A DNA stretch of 64,000 nt from Microbacterium paraoxydans (GCF_018224615.1 NZ_JAGTUK010000001.1:806001-870000); one strand, 5' to 3'; counted from the stretch's first letter, positions 36,836-45,965 are shown. Translations and numbers: made by a program. Notes: a model not told the origin generated them from the sequence alone.

Positions 36836-37983
36836 CGCCGCCGACGCGCGTGGCGGTGTTCGCGCCGTACTACCCTCCCGCGTTCCGCGGCGGGGGACCG
36901 GTCCGGTCGATCGCCGCGCTCGTCGACAGCGCCCCGGAGGGCTTCGCCCCGCTCGTGCTCACCGCCGACCGCGACCTGGGCGAGACGGAGCGGCTGCCCG
37001 TGCCCGCCGGCCGGTGGACCCGCCGCGACGGTGCCGAGGTGTACTACGCCGCGCTCGGCTCCCCCCTCGGCTACGTGCGTGCCCTGCGTGCCGTACGCCG
37101 CCGGCGGCCCGCGCTCATCCACCTCAACAGCTTCATGAACCCGCGCCTCTCGATCGCACCGCTCCTGCTGTGGCGGCTGGGTTTCTGGGGGCGCGCGCGG
37201 GTGCTGCTGGCGCCGCGGGGCGAGTTCGGCGACGGCGCGCTCTCGCGGCGCGCGCTGAAGAAGCGCGTGTACCTGCGCCTGTTCCGCCTGCTCGGCCTGC
37301 CGCGGCGCGTGGTGTGGCACTCCACCGCGCCGCACGAGACCGCGGACATCCGCCGCCTGTGGGGAGAAGGCGCCGTCATCGTCGAACGCGAGAACGACAC
37401 GCTGCTGCCCGCGACGGCCCTGACCCCCGAGCCCGTGGACGGGCCGCTGCGGGCGGTGTTCCTCGGCCGCATCGTCGAGCACAAGGGGCTGCACCTCGCG
37501 CTGGAGGCCCTCGCATCGGTCACCGCTCCGGTGCACCTCGGTGTGTACGGCTCACGCGAGGACGCGGCCTACTTCCGGCGCTGCGAAGAGCTCGTGCGGC
37601 GTCTCCCCGCGCACGTCACGGTGACCTTCCACGGTCCGGTCTCGCCGGAGAATGTGGTCTCCACGCTCGCGCCGCACGAACTGCTGGTCATGCCAACGGC
37701 GGGAGAGAACTTCGGCCACGTGATCGCGGAGGCGCTGTCGGCGTCGTGCGTGGTGGCCGTCTCCCCGCACACCCCGTGGACCGAGGTGCTGTCGGAGGGC
37801 GGGGGCGTGGTGGTGGCACGCGAGGTGGGCGCGTGGGCTCACGCGCTGCAGGAGCAGGCGTCGGCGGCCCCCGAGGATCGGCTGCGCCAGCGCCGGGCGG
37901 CCGGGGAGACCTACGAGCGGTGGCGCGCCAGGCCCAGGCCGCCGCACGTGTGGGTGTCGGCGCTCGACGTCGAGCTGCGCTGA
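36832..37983 (+). CDS. GT4 family glycosyltransferase
   Basis: A 383-residue GT-B glycosyltransferase. It starts VAVFAPYYPPAFRGGGPVRSIAALV, a loop usual for enzymes of polysaccharide clusters; the C-terminal domain has AVFLGRIVEHKGLHLALEAL and the EX7E motif in PTAGENFGHVIAEALSAS. ATG 36832 overlaps the polymerase stop (ATGA). It is the third transferase of the locus, which with the PGT implies a repeat unit of about four sugars. Donor sugar unknown. Confidence 0.9.
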   Translation: MTPPTRVAVFAPYYPPAFRGGGPVRSIAALVDSAPEGFAPLVLTADRDLGETERLPVPAGRWTRRDGAEVYYAALGSPLGYVRALRAVRRRRPALIHLNSFMNPRLSIAPLLLWRLGFWGRARVLLAPRGEFGDGALSRRALKKRVYLRLFRLLGLPRRVVWHSTAPHETADIRRLWGEGAVIVERENDTLLPATALTPEPVDGPLRAVFLGRIVEHKGLHLALEALASVTAPVHLGVYGSREDAAYFRRCEELVRRLPAHVTVTFHGPVSPENVVSTLAPHELLVMPTAGENFGHVIAEALSASCVVAVSPHTPWTEVLSEGGGVVVAREVGAWAHALQEQASAAPEDRLRQRRAAGETYERWRARPRPPHVWVSALDVELR

Positions 37984-38003
37984 CCGGTGCAGCGAGCGCC
38001 GAC

Positions 38004-39284
38004 TCAGAGCCGGTGCACGCTCGCGCTGCCCAGACGGTTGCGGGTGTCGAACACGGTCACGTCGCCCGCCTCCGCGTGGCGCTCGAGCAGCGCGAAGTCG
38101 AAACGGTCGTGGTCGGTCACCAGGATCACCAGGTCGGCCTCGGCGATGGTCTCCGCGGTGAGTTCGCGCCGCTCGGCCGTCTGCGGCCACCGCGCCTCCA
38201 CCACGTGCGGGTCGGCCGCCAGGACGGTCGCGCCGAAGTCGGCGAGCAGGTCGATGATGCGCAGGGCCGGAGACTCGCGGCTGTCGCCCGAGTTCTTCTT
38301 GTACGCCACCCCCGCCAGCAGCACCGTGGAGCCGTTCAGCGCCTTGCGGTCGGCGTTGAGCAGCTCGATCACGCGCTGCACCACGTACGCCGGCATGTTC
38401 TCGTTCACGTCGTTCGCGAGCTCGACGAAGCGGAAGCTCTTGCCGAGTGTGCGCCGCACCTGCCACGACAGGTAGCTGGGGTCGACCGGCAGGCAGTGTC
38501 CGCCGACGCCGGGGCCCGGGGTGAACTTCATGAAGCCGAAGGGCTTGGTGGCCGCGGCGTCGATCGACTCCCACACGTTCACGTCGAGTTCGTCCGCGAA
38601 GACCGCGAGCTCGTTGACGAGGGCGATGTTGACGTGGCGGAACGTGTTCTCCAGCAGCTTCGTGAGCTCGGCCTCCTTCGGCGTGGACACCGGTACGGTG
38701 CGCTCGACCAGTGAGGAGTAGAAGGCGTCCACGTGCGCGAGAGAGCCGGCGTCGATGCCGGAGACCACCTTGGGCGTGTTCACGAAGTTCCAGCGCGGGT
38801 TGCCCGGGTCGATGCGCTCGGGGCTGTAGCCCACGAAGAAGTCGGTGCCGGCGGTCAGGCCGGAGCCCTTCTCCAGCAGGGGCACCATGAGCTCCTCCGT
38901 GGTGCCCGGGTACGTGGTGGACTCGAGCACCACGGTCGCGCCCTGCGTGACGAACGGCGCCAGCGACGCGGCGGCCGATTCGATGAAGGACAGGTCGGGC
39001 AGCGTCTCCTTGAGCGGCGTCGGCACCGTGATGACCGCGACCCCGAAGTCGCGCGCTGTGCCGTAGTCGGCACTCGCGCGATAGCGTCCCGAGTCGAGCG
39101 CCGCGCGCACGGTCTGGTCGGAGATGTCCTCCACGAACGACCGGCCGTCGCTGAGCGCCTCGATGCGCACGCGGTCGAGATCGAGTCCGACCACCTCATA
39201 GCCGACCTCCACGGCGCGCATCGCGAGCGGCAGCCCGACGTACCCCTGTCCGATGACGACGACGGGGCGGGAACGGTCGAGCAT
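38004..39284 (-). CDS. UDP-sugar 6-dehydrogenase (WecC/TviB-like)
   Basis: A 426-residue NAD-dependent dehydrogenase oxidising C6 of a UDP-sugar to a uronic acid. The N-terminal VVIGQGYVGLPLAMRA binds NAD; GPGVGGHCLPVDPSYL contains the catalytic Cys; VLLAGVAYKKNSGDSRESPALRII leads the UDP-binding domain. The pattern suits UDP-N-acetylhexosamine dehydrogenases (WecC, TviB/WbpA-like) more than UDP-glucose dehydrogenase. I prefer ATG 39284, which has a GGAG at proper distance; an ATG four codons earlier (39296) lacks one. It likely supplies a HexNAcA residue to the polymer. Confidence 0.9.
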   Translation of the reverse strand: MLDRSRPVVVIGQGYVGLPLAMRAVEVGYEVVGLDLDRVRIEALSDGRSFVEDISDQTVRAALDSGRYRASADYGTARDFGVAVITVPTPLKETLPDLSFIESAAASLAPFVTQGATVVLESTTYPGTTEELMVPLLEKGSGLTAGTDFFVGYSPERIDPGNPRWNFVNTPKVVSGIDAGSLAHVDAFYSSLVERTVPVSTPKEAELTKLLENTFRHVNIALVNELAVFADELDVNVWESIDAAATKPFGFMKFTPGPGVGGHCLPVDPSYLSWQVRRTLGKSFRFVELANDVNENMPAYVVQRVIELLNADRKALNGSTVLLAGVAYKKNSGDSRESPALRIIDLLADFGATVLAADPHVVEARWPQTAERRELTAETIAEADLVILVTDHDRFDFALLERHAEAGDVTVFDTRNRLGSASVHRL

Positions 39285-39424
39285 GGAGGACTCCATTCGG
39301 TGGGGCGACGCGGGCGCGCCGAGACGAACCTAGTCTGTCATGCGGCATTCCGGCCTCTTCGGAGGTCGAGACACGACGTCGCCGGCGGCCGACGGGCACC
39401 CGCTTCTGCGGTTGAATGAACCCG

Positions 39425-40669
39425 ATGAACACTGCCCACGAACGACCGGCGTCACCGCGGCGCCGGGTCCTCGACGTCGCGGGGGCGGTGATCGCGATCG
39501 AGGCCGATCGCGGGGACGCGGCCCGCATGGCGGCGTTCGCGCGCGGATGGGCGGACGCGGGTGCGCCGGAGAACGCTGCCGTCGACCGCACGCTCTTCGT
39601 CGCCGAACACCTCACGACGCAGGACCCGGGACTGCGCGCAGCCGTGTTCGACGCCGCGCGAGAGGTGCTCGCCGACCGCGACGTGTGGGCACCGGAGGCG
39701 GCGCTCCTGGTCGACGGCGACCGTGCGGTGCTCGTGCTCGGGGGCGCCGCAGACGCCTTCTCGCCTGGAGCCAGGCACGGGGACCACGTGAGTCTCGGCC
39801 GCACGCTCGTGGCGGTCGATCCGCTGGGTACGGTGCGTCCCTGCGCGGCACCCGTCCCGACGCCGGACGGCATCGCCGCACCCTCCGAGATCGCGGGGGT
39901 GCCCGAGGCCCCGGCCCGGTTGCGCCTCGCGGGCATCCTGGTGCCGGGGGAGCAGGCGACGCCGGTCGCGCTCGAAACGGCGCTGCCGATCCTCGCGGAG
40001 GCGGCCGCGCCGTTCCCCGCGGCGCGCGACCCGTTGCGCTCGCTCGCGCGGCTGATCGAGCGCGTGGGTGTCGTGAGTGTGCGCTCGCCGGAGGAGGAGC
40101 ACGTGCGCATCGCCGCGCGGAGAGACGCGTCGCCGCGACCCGGACACCGGGAGCCTCCCGCCGCGGAACCGCTGCCGGGTGGACCCGGCGAGGACAGGCT
40201 CCACCGGTCCGGCGTGACCGACGCGCTCGTGACGGAGGGCGGGCATGTGATCGTGCTCATGGCGGAGGGCGGACGGTGTGCGGTGCTCGACACCGCGGAG
40301 TCCGCCGTCTGGACCGGGGTGCGCGGGGCCGTGCCGGAGCCGGAGATCTCGGCGGCACGGGCGCGGCTGCTCGAGCGCGGACTGCTGTCGACCGACGGGA
40401 GCTGGCGCATCGCGGACGACGTGGCCTGGGCCGACCACGGCGCATCGACCGTTGCGCTCGATCTCCGCACGCCGGGCGCCGCCCCTCTCGCCCTGCGCGA
40501 CTCCGCGCAGTCGGTGTGGCACGTGCTGGTGCGGGGCCGCACCGTCCGACGGCAGTCGCTGCTGGCGGAGCTCTCGGCGCAGTACGGCGTGGAGCCGGAG
40601 GTCGTGGCGGACGACGTCGACGCGCTGCTGGCCTCGCTCGAACGGGCGCGACTGGTGGTGCGACCGTGA
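39425..40669 (+). CDS. Degenerate HPr-kinase-like protein with two PqqD-like domains
   Basis: This 414-residue protein is a paralog of the HPr-kinase-like protein at 47744. Both start with RV..(V/I).GAVI.I(E/D)A, share WADA, and have matching segments ending V(R)VR(S/Y)(P/R)E before PqqD-like sequence. Where the other has the P-loop SAPSGTGKTTAARR, this one has GGAADAFSPGARHG, so it cannot bind ATP the usual way. C-terminally it carries two PqqD-like winged domains (about 255-330; VALDLRTPGAAPLALRDSAQSVWHVLV to the end). Start: ATG 39416 is also possible; I chose 39425, seven bases after TTGAAT. An adjacent nucleotidyltransferase gene follows. Confidence 0.8.
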   Translation: MNTAHERPASPRRRVLDVAGAVIAIEADRGDAARMAAFARGWADAGAPENAAVDRTLFVAEHLTTQDPGLRAAVFDAAREVLADRDVWAPEAALLVDGDRAVLVLGGAADAFSPGARHGDHVSLGRTLVAVDPLGTVRPCAAPVPTPDGIAAPSEIAGVPEAPARLRLAGILVPGEQATPVALETALPILAEAAAPFPAARDPLRSLARLIERVGVVSVRSPEEEHVRIAARRDASPRPGHREPPAAEPLPGGPGEDRLHRSGVTDALVTEGGHVIVLMAEGGRCAVLDTAESAVWTGVRGAVPEPEISAARARLLERGLLSTDGSWRIADDVAWADHGASTVALDLRTPGAAPLALRDSAQSVWHVLVRGRTVRRQSLLAELSAQYGVEPEVVADDVDALLASLERARLVVRP

Positions 40670-40709
40670 ATCGGTGCCGACGGATGACCGGGGAGCGGGG
40701 GAGGAGCCG

Positions 40710-41633
40710 ATGACCGTGGAACGACAGGCCGCGGCGGCAGGATCCAGCGCGCTGCCGATCGACGCCGCTGGTCGGCTCGCCCACGCCCTGGTCGCGCACA
40801 CTGCAGCGTCCGCGGGGGTGCGGGCCCTGTCGCTCAAAGGCCCCTATGCCGCCGAGTACGGGCTGCGCGACCGCCGGCCGTCCGCCGACGCCGACGTGCT
40901 CGTCGACCCCGCCGCCCTGCCCGCGTTGCGCGACCACCTGGAGCGGCGCGGCTGGCACACCCGCGCCGGTCGTGTGCCCCCGACCTTCATCGACCTGCAC
41001 TCGGTGACGCTGATCCACGACGACTGGCCGTGCGACCTCGACCTGCACCGCTTCTTCCCCGGCTTCCTCGCCGCGCCCGAGGTCGTGTTCGAGCTGCTGT
41101 GGCAGGGGCGGGAGGTGCACCGCGACGGCGGGGGCGCCGTGCTCACGCCGTCGCGCGCGGGGATGGCGGCCGTGGTGGCGCTGCACGCCGCCCGCGACCC
41201 GCACGTCGCCAAGAACCGCCGCGACGCGGAGTCCGTGCGCCGGGCGCTCGCGACAGGCTTCACGACGGCCGAGGTGCGCGAGTTCTGCGACATCGTGCGC
41301 GGCGGCCGCGCCCAGTGGGTCCTGCGCGAGCTGATCGCGGAGCTGGGCCTGCCGCTCACCGCAGACGACGCCACCGCCGACGAGAAGGCGCTGTGGCTGA
41401 AGAACCAGCAGCCCGCGCCCGCGAAGGCCGCGTCGCTGTGGATCAGGGAGGTCGCCGACGCCCCGCTGCGCGACAAGCCCCGCGTCGTGCTGCACGCGCT
41501 GTGGGTGCCGCGGGACGACATCCCCCGCAACGACCCGCACCGCCGTCCGAGCCGTCGCGAGGCCCTGGCGTTCCAGCGGCGACGGTGGGCTCGCGGCTTC
41601 CGGTCCCTGCTGGGCTATCTGCGTCGTCGCTGA
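40710..41633 (+). CDS. Nucleotidyltransferase family protein (NTP_transf_5 type)
   Basis: A 307-residue protein of the nucleotidyltransferase-5 group. The active-site region is LSLKGPYAAEYGLRDRRPSADADVLVDP, with the G and two Asp (DxD) of the pol-beta fold; HSVTLIHDDWPCDLDLHRFF provides the third acidic position. Family members occur beside HPr-kinase-like and PqqD-like genes in lasso-peptide and exosortase-type clusters; what they modify is largely unknown. ATG 40710 follows GAGGAG, and the gene lies 40 bases after the degenerate kinase, probably in one operon. The C-terminus is basic (RRRWARGFRSLLGYLRRR). Confidence 0.85.
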   Translation: MTVERQAAAAGSSALPIDAAGRLAHALVAHTAASAGVRALSLKGPYAAEYGLRDRRPSADADVLVDPAALPALRDHLERRGWHTRAGRVPPTFIDLHSVTLIHDDWPCDLDLHRFFPGFLAAPEVVFELLWQGREVHRDGGGAVLTPSRAGMAAVVALHAARDPHVAKNRRDAESVRRALATGFTTAEVREFCDIVRGGRAQWVLRELIAELGLPLTADDATADEKALWLKNQQPAPAKAASLWIREVADAPLRDKPRVVLHALWVPRDDIPRNDPHRRPSRREALAFQRRRWARGFRSLLGYLRRR

Positions 41634-41639
41634 ACCGCG

Positions 41640-41661
41640 GCCGGTCGGGGCGGCCACCGGC
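41640..41661 (+). terminator. Possible hairpin after the nucleotidyltransferase gene
   Basis: GCCGGT and ACCGGC form a six-pair stem around a ten-base loop, shortly after the stop codon. It is weaker than the other hairpins listed. Confidence 0.3.
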
Positions 41662-41695
41662 GTTCTCCCGGGGAACTGCGCTTGAATAGGTCGCG

Positions 41696-43552
41696 ATGTC
41701 TTCCTCCGCTCCCACCCGTGCCCAGCTGCGTGCCGAGGCGCGTCGCGAACCTCCGCGTCGTGCCCCGTGGCGTCGCATCGTCTGGATCACCCTCGGCGTC
41801 GTCGCTCTCGTGCTCGTGGCCGCCGCGGTGGTCGGCGGCATCGCGGTGTCGAAGGCCCTGACCGTGCGGGACGCGCTGACTCGTGCGATCCCGGTCGCCA
41901 GCGGCTTGCCGGCGAAGATCGTCGCCGGCGACACGGAGGGCGCGACTGCCGACGCCGCCGCGTTGCAGAAGTCCGCGGCCGCCGCCGTCGCTCAGACGCA
42001 GGACGGCGTGTGGACGGTCGCGGAGTGGATCCCGTTCCTCGGCCCGAACCTCGTCGCGATCCGCACCGCGGCGGAGGGCGTGGACGACCTGGCCGATTTC
42101 GGGGTCTCGGCCGTCCCCACGCTCGACCTCGCCGCCTTCCGCCCCGTCGGCGGCGCCGTGGATTTGGCCGCCGTGCACAGCCTGGAGAAGGTGGTGTCGA
42201 GCGGTGCCGCGGTGTTCTCCGCCGTCAACAAGAGCATCGACGACACGGATCGCTCGTTCCTCCTGCCGCAGGTGACCGGGGCGCTGGGCACGCTCGACGA
42301 CGCGGTCTCCCGCGTGGACGACACGCTCGGCACCCTCGCTCCGATCCTGCGCGTGCTGCCCGCGGCCCTGGGCGAGGGCACCCCGCGCACGTACCTGCTC
42401 ATGTTCCAGGGCAACTCCGAGCTGCGCGCGTCGGGAGGCAACCCGGCGGCGCTGGCGCTGGTGACCGCGACCGACGGCCGCATCGAGCTGACGACCCAGG
42501 CCACGAGCGTGCAGTTCGACAACGCGCGCCCGGAGAGCATCACCCCGCTCGACCCCGAGACGCAGAGCCTGTACTCCGACATCATCGGCCGCTGGATCCC
42601 GAACATGACCGCGACGCCGGACTTCCCGACCACGGTCGAGATCATGCGCGCGTGGTGGGCCGACGAGGGACTCCCGCCGTTCGACGACGTGATCTCGACC
42701 GACCCGGTGGCGCTGAGCTACATGCTCAAGGCCACGGGGCCGATCCCGCTGGCGACGGGGGAGACCCTCACGAGCGACAACGCCGTGGCGCTGCTGCTGA
42801 ACGAGGTGTACTTCTCCTACGGCGAGTACGTCCCGGGGAAGGTGCTCGACGCGTCGGCCCAGGACGAGTTCTTCGCCGCGGCCGCCGCGCAGATCTTCTC
42901 GGCCCTGACCACCGGCATCCAGAGCCCTCTCGGCTTCCTCGACGCGCTGAGCCAGGCCTCGGACGAGGGGCGCATGAAGGTGTGGTCGTCGAACCCCGAC
43001 ATCGAGGCGATGCTCACGGGAAGCAAGCTCGCCGGGACGCTCCCCGCCTCGAACGACGACCAGACGGTCGCCGGTGTGTACTTCAACGACACCACGGGCG
43101 CGAAGACCGACTACTACGCCGACGCGAGCGTCGTCTCGTCGAGCGACCAGTGCACCGCGACGGGGGCGCCGACGTTCCGCCAGACCATCACGTTCGCCAA
43201 CAACATCACGCCGGAGCAAGCCGACGCCCTTCCGTACTTCATCACCGGGCCGCACTTCGAGCCCGGCTACATCGCCACGGACGTGGTGGTGTACGCCCCC
43301 GTCGGTGCCACGATCACGGGCTGGGGCGTGGAGGGCGCGGAGAGCTACGAACTGGTCTCCGAGGGCACGCACCTGGGCCGGACGGCGGTGCGCATCAACG
43401 TGATCACGCCGCCGCAGACCGCTGCCGTGATCACGGTCGACATGAAGGGCGCCGACGGCACGACCGGCGCCGACTACGGGCCGTACGACGTGTGGACCAC
43501 GCCCATGGTGCGTCAGACTCCGGTCACGCTTGAGACTCCCGGCTGCGGCTGA
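41696..43552 (+). CDS. DUF4012 domain membrane-anchored protein
   Basis: A 618-residue protein with a basic cytoplasmic N-terminus (RAPWRR), one membrane helix (about 26-52) and a large extracytoplasmic DUF4012 region. The typical block YLLMFQGNSELRASGGNPAALALV occurs near residue 235, followed by STDPVALSYMLKATGPIPL. DUF4012 proteins are frequent in actinobacterial and Firmicute polysaccharide loci, with unknown activity. Two Cys near the end (DQCTATG and the terminal PGCG) may form a disulfide. ATG 41696 lies eight bases after TTGAAT, a box like that before the degenerate kinase. Confidence 0.9.
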   Translation: MSSSAPTRAQLRAEARREPPRRAPWRRIVWITLGVVALVLVAAAVVGGIAVSKALTVRDALTRAIPVASGLPAKIVAGDTEGATADAAALQKSAAAAVAQTQDGVWTVAEWIPFLGPNLVAIRTAAEGVDDLADFGVSAVPTLDLAAFRPVGGAVDLAAVHSLEKVVSSGAAVFSAVNKSIDDTDRSFLLPQVTGALGTLDDAVSRVDDTLGTLAPILRVLPAALGEGTPRTYLLMFQGNSELRASGGNPAALALVTATDGRIELTTQATSVQFDNARPESITPLDPETQSLYSDIIGRWIPNMTATPDFPTTVEIMRAWWADEGLPPFDDVISTDPVALSYMLKATGPIPLATGETLTSDNAVALLLNEVYFSYGEYVPGKVLDASAQDEFFAAAAAQIFSALTTGIQSPLGFLDALSQASDEGRMKVWSSNPDIEAMLTGSKLAGTLPASNDDQTVAGVYFNDTTGAKTDYYADASVVSSSDQCTATGAPTFRQTITFANNITPEQADALPYFITGPHFEPGYIATDVVVYAPVGATITGWGVEGAESYELVSEGTHLGRTAVRINVITPPQTAAVITVDMKGADGTTGADYGPYDVWTTPMVRQTPVTLETPGCG

Positions 43553-43567
43553 CCCCCGGCGCTCGCG

Positions 43568-44245
43568 TCAGGGACCGCCCCAGCGGCTGAACGGCCACAC
43601 GATGGCCCCCGCCTGCCCCACGACCTCATCGCGCGTCATCCACCGGGCGCAGTCGTCACCCTCGGTCCTGCCGCGGCACGGGTAGACGGAGTCCGCCGAG
43701 TTCGCCCGGTTGTCGCCCAGCACGAGGTACGAGCCCTCCGGCACGGTCAGCGCGGGGAAGCAGCGCGTCGAGGCAGGGGTCGTGTCGCAGTCGAGCTCGC
43801 CCGCGGTGAAGGGCAGGTCGTGCGTCACGTAGGGCTCGTCGAGCGGTTCGCCGTCTACCAGCACCGCGCCGTCGGCGTCGCAGCACTCGACGGTCTGCCC
43901 CGGGCCGGCGATCACCCGCTTCACCAGCACATAGGGGCGGAGCCCGGTGGCTTCGCCCGCCGCGTCTAGGGCGTCGCGCAGGGGGTTTCCGGTCGGCGCG
44001 GGGCGCTCCCATCCGCCCCCGGGGCGGAACACCACGATGTCGCCCGGCTGGGGGTCCGCGGCGACATAGGCGAGGCGGTTCACGATCAGGCGGTCGCCCG
44101 GCTCGAGCGTCGGCGCCATCGAGTTCGACGACGGCTGCCCCACGAATGCCACGATCAGCAGCGCGAGCACGAGGGCGAGCGCGATGTGCACCCACACGCT
44201 CACGCGCAGCCGGCGTCGTGGCGGGGACGGCTCGGTCGTCGTCAT
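43568..44245 (-). CDS. lepB: Signal peptidase I
   Basis: A 225-residue type I signal peptidase. One N-terminal helix (about residues 16-36) anchors it; the catalytic Ser42 is in SNSMAPTLEPGDRLIVNRL and the Lys109 general base is in YVLVKRVIAGPGQTV. LVLGDNRANSADSVYPCRGR is the conserved box E. Four Cys (in ECCDAD and near DCDTTPASTRC) lie in the external domain, so disulfides are likely. It could be dedicated to secreted proteins of this locus or a general paralog. It is convergent with the DUF4012 gene (15 bases between stops). Confidence 0.95.
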   Translation of the reverse strand: MTTTEPSPPRRRLRVSVWVHIALALVLALLIVAFVGQPSSNSMAPTLEPGDRLIVNRLAYVAADPQPGDIVVFRPGGGWERPAPTGNPLRDALDAAGEATGLRPYVLVKRVIAGPGQTVECCDADGAVLVDGEPLDEPYVTHDLPFTAGELDCDTTPASTRCFPALTVPEGSYLVLGDNRANSADSVYPCRGRTEGDDCARWMTRDEVVGQAGAIVWPFSRWGGP

Positions 44246-44280
44246 GCTCTCTCCGGTCGCGCGGTCGGTGGTGCACCCAA

Positions 44281-44286
44281 TAGTGT
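44281..44286 (+). promoter_or_regulatory. Leaderless -10 box
   Basis: TAGTGT stands exactly six bases before the ATG at 44293, the same spacing seen for the TAGGCT boxes elsewhere in the window. Confidence 0.45.
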
Positions 44287-44292
44287 CAGGGA

Positions 44293-45360
44293 ATGCGAGG
44301 AGGAACCGAGGCCGAGGCCGTGTCCACCGGAGTGTCGCGGAGTGTGCGCGCGACCGACCGGCAGCTGATCCCCGACGTCCTGCGCGGCATCGCGATCGTG
44401 GCGATGCTGGTCGCCCACGCGGCCGTCTTCCTGCCGGCGAAGCCGCTGGCGGTCACGTTCGTGAGCTCGATGCTGAACGAGCTGGCGTCTCCGCTGTTCG
44501 CGCTGGTCATGGGCATGTCCGCGCAGCTGCTGTGGACCAGGGGCCCGCGCGTGCCGCTCACGCTGCTGCAGCAGGTGGTGCGCGGACTGTTCCTGATCGC
44601 GCTCGGGGTGTGGATGTCGACGTGGGGCTCGTGGGTGGCGATCATCCTGGGTCACCTCGGCGTGCTCCTCATCGTGGGCGCGCCGCTGCTGCTCGCCCGC
44701 ACGCCCTGGGTGATCGCGATCGCCGCGACGCTGTTGCTGCTCAGCGACCCGCTGGTGCGCCTGACCCGCGGGTGGCTGTGGGCGTACACGGCGCCGAGCC
44801 CGCTGCACGAACTGCTGGAGTGGGTCGCGCTGAGCCCGTCGTACCGGCTGCTGAACCTGCTGCCGTTCTTCCTGGCCGGTGCGCTGCTGATCCGGCACGG
44901 CCTGCGGCGGGACGGGCTGCTGTGGGCGCTCGCGGGCGTCGCGGTCGTGGCCTACCTGTCGTGGGGCGTCGCGGCGGTGACCGAGTTCGGCGGGACGGAC
45001 TCCGGGCTCCTGTTCGACACCCTCCGCGACGTGGGGCTCGTGGCGGCCACGTACGTCGTGGTGGTGCTCGCGGCCACGGCGCGCGGTGGGGCCGGTCGTT
45101 TCTGGAACGCGGTGTTCGTTCCCCTCGTGGCGTGCGGACAGGTCGCGCTGTCGCTCTACCTGCTGCATGTGGGCCTCATCGCGCTGTGGAACGGGGCGTA
45201 CGGGCGGCCGGAGGAGAACGCCTGGCTCGGCTGGCTGGTGATCGTGCCCGGCATGATCCTGGTGGGCTGGCTGTGGTGGCGCTTCGTCGGCACGGGACCG
45301 GTCGAGTGGGCCATGGGCTGGGTGACGGGGCGACGCAAGCCGCTGCGTCGCGCGCGCTGA
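44293..45360 (+). CDS. Multi-spanning membrane protein, DUF418/acyltransferase-like
   Basis: A 355-residue protein with about ten hydrophobic helices. It begins RQLIPDVLRGIAIVAMLVAHAAVFLP, a D-x-x-R-G-x-A motif shared by YeiB/DUF418, heparan-alpha-glucosaminide N-acetyltransferase and acyltransferase-3 membrane proteins. The later LYLLHVGLIALWNGAYG is like the DUF418 C-terminal helix pair. A role in transferring acyl groups to a surface sugar is possible but not shown by sequence. It is divergent from lepB by 47 bases, and ends at a strong hairpin. Confidence 0.85.
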   Translation: MRGGTEAEAVSTGVSRSVRATDRQLIPDVLRGIAIVAMLVAHAAVFLPAKPLAVTFVSSMLNELASPLFALVMGMSAQLLWTRGPRVPLTLLQQVVRGLFLIALGVWMSTWGSWVAIILGHLGVLLIVGAPLLLARTPWVIAIAATLLLLSDPLVRLTRGWLWAYTAPSPLHELLEWVALSPSYRLLNLLPFFLAGALLIRHGLRRDGLLWALAGVAVVAYLSWGVAAVTEFGGTDSGLLFDTLRDVGLVAATYVVVVLAATARGGAGRFWNAVFVPLVACGQVALSLYLLHVGLIALWNGAYGRPEENAWLGWLVIVPGMILVGWLWWRFVGTGPVEWAMGWVTGRRKPLRRAR

Positions 45361-45373
45361 CCCGGAGCACGCG

Positions 45374-45405
45374 CGAGGGGTGCGGCGTCGACACCGCACC
45401 CCTCG
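45374..45405. terminator. Strong bidirectional terminator at 45.39 kb
   Basis: CGAGGGGTGCGG and CCGCACCCCTCG form a perfect 12-pair stem around an eight-base loop (CGTCGACA). It sits between the convergent membrane-protein and Tat-signal genes and could end transcription of both. Confidence 0.8.
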
Positions 45406-45416
45406 TGGCCGACCCG

Positions 45417-45965
45417 TCAGAGGAGCGTGATGCCCACGTTCGAGCTGGTCGTGTTGTTGCCGGTCACGTCGTCGCCGGCGACGGTGGCCGTCATGGTCTG
45501 CTGCGGACCGCCGAGCAGGCCGGTGAGGACGCTCAGGTTCAGCAGCGAATCCAGCGTCGTGCCCAGGTTGATCACGATGTTGCCGCCCGCCGGGATCGAC
45601 GGGAGCGTGAGGGTGTAGTTGCCGTCCGAGCCGCCCACCGTCACACCGGCGACCGGGCCGATGTTCAGCGTCAGCAGCGACGGCGTGTACTGGATGGTGG
45701 TGGTGGCGCCGGCGGGGGAGGCGGCCGGGCCGTTGTTGGTGATCGTGAGCGTGTTGACCGTGTTGATGCTCGCGACCGACAGGGGCGGCACGCCGAGCGT
45801 CAGGGTGACCGGACCGCTGAACGCGGGCACCAGGTCGCTGTCGGTGATGGATGCGGCGGCCAGCGGCGTCGCGACGGCGGCCGCGATGACGGGGACCGAC
45901 CAGGCCGCGCCCTTGACGACCGTGCGGCGCGAGATGCCCGTGTTCTTCTGGATTTCCTCGGTCAC
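45417..45965 (-). CDS. Tat-signal secreted or surface protein, 182 aa
   Basis: The N-terminus carries a twin-arginine signal (GISRRTVVKGAAWSVPVIAAA, then a likely cleavage after PLAAA, about residue 38). The mature part is Thr/Asn/Gly-rich and strand-forming (TLTITNNGPAASPAGATTTIQYTP, ending VTGNNTTSSNVGITLL), like the DUF11/immunoglobulin-like fold of surface proteins. No sorting motif or C-terminal anchor is visible. GTG 45965 follows GAGGGAGGA. An in-frame ATG 24 codons earlier (46037) lies within the conserved leader and would put charged residues before the Tat motif. It shares its promoter/leader with the 58-residue ORF. Confidence 0.85.
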   Translation of the reverse strand: MTEEIQKNTGISRRTVVKGAAWSVPVIAAAVATPLAAASITDSDLVPAFSGPVTLTLGVPPLSVASINTVNTLTITNNGPAASPAGATTTIQYTPSLLTLNIGPVAGVTVGGSDGNYTLTLPSIPAGGNIVINLGTTLDSLLNLSVLTGLLGGPQQTMTATVAGDDVTGNNTTSSNVGITLL

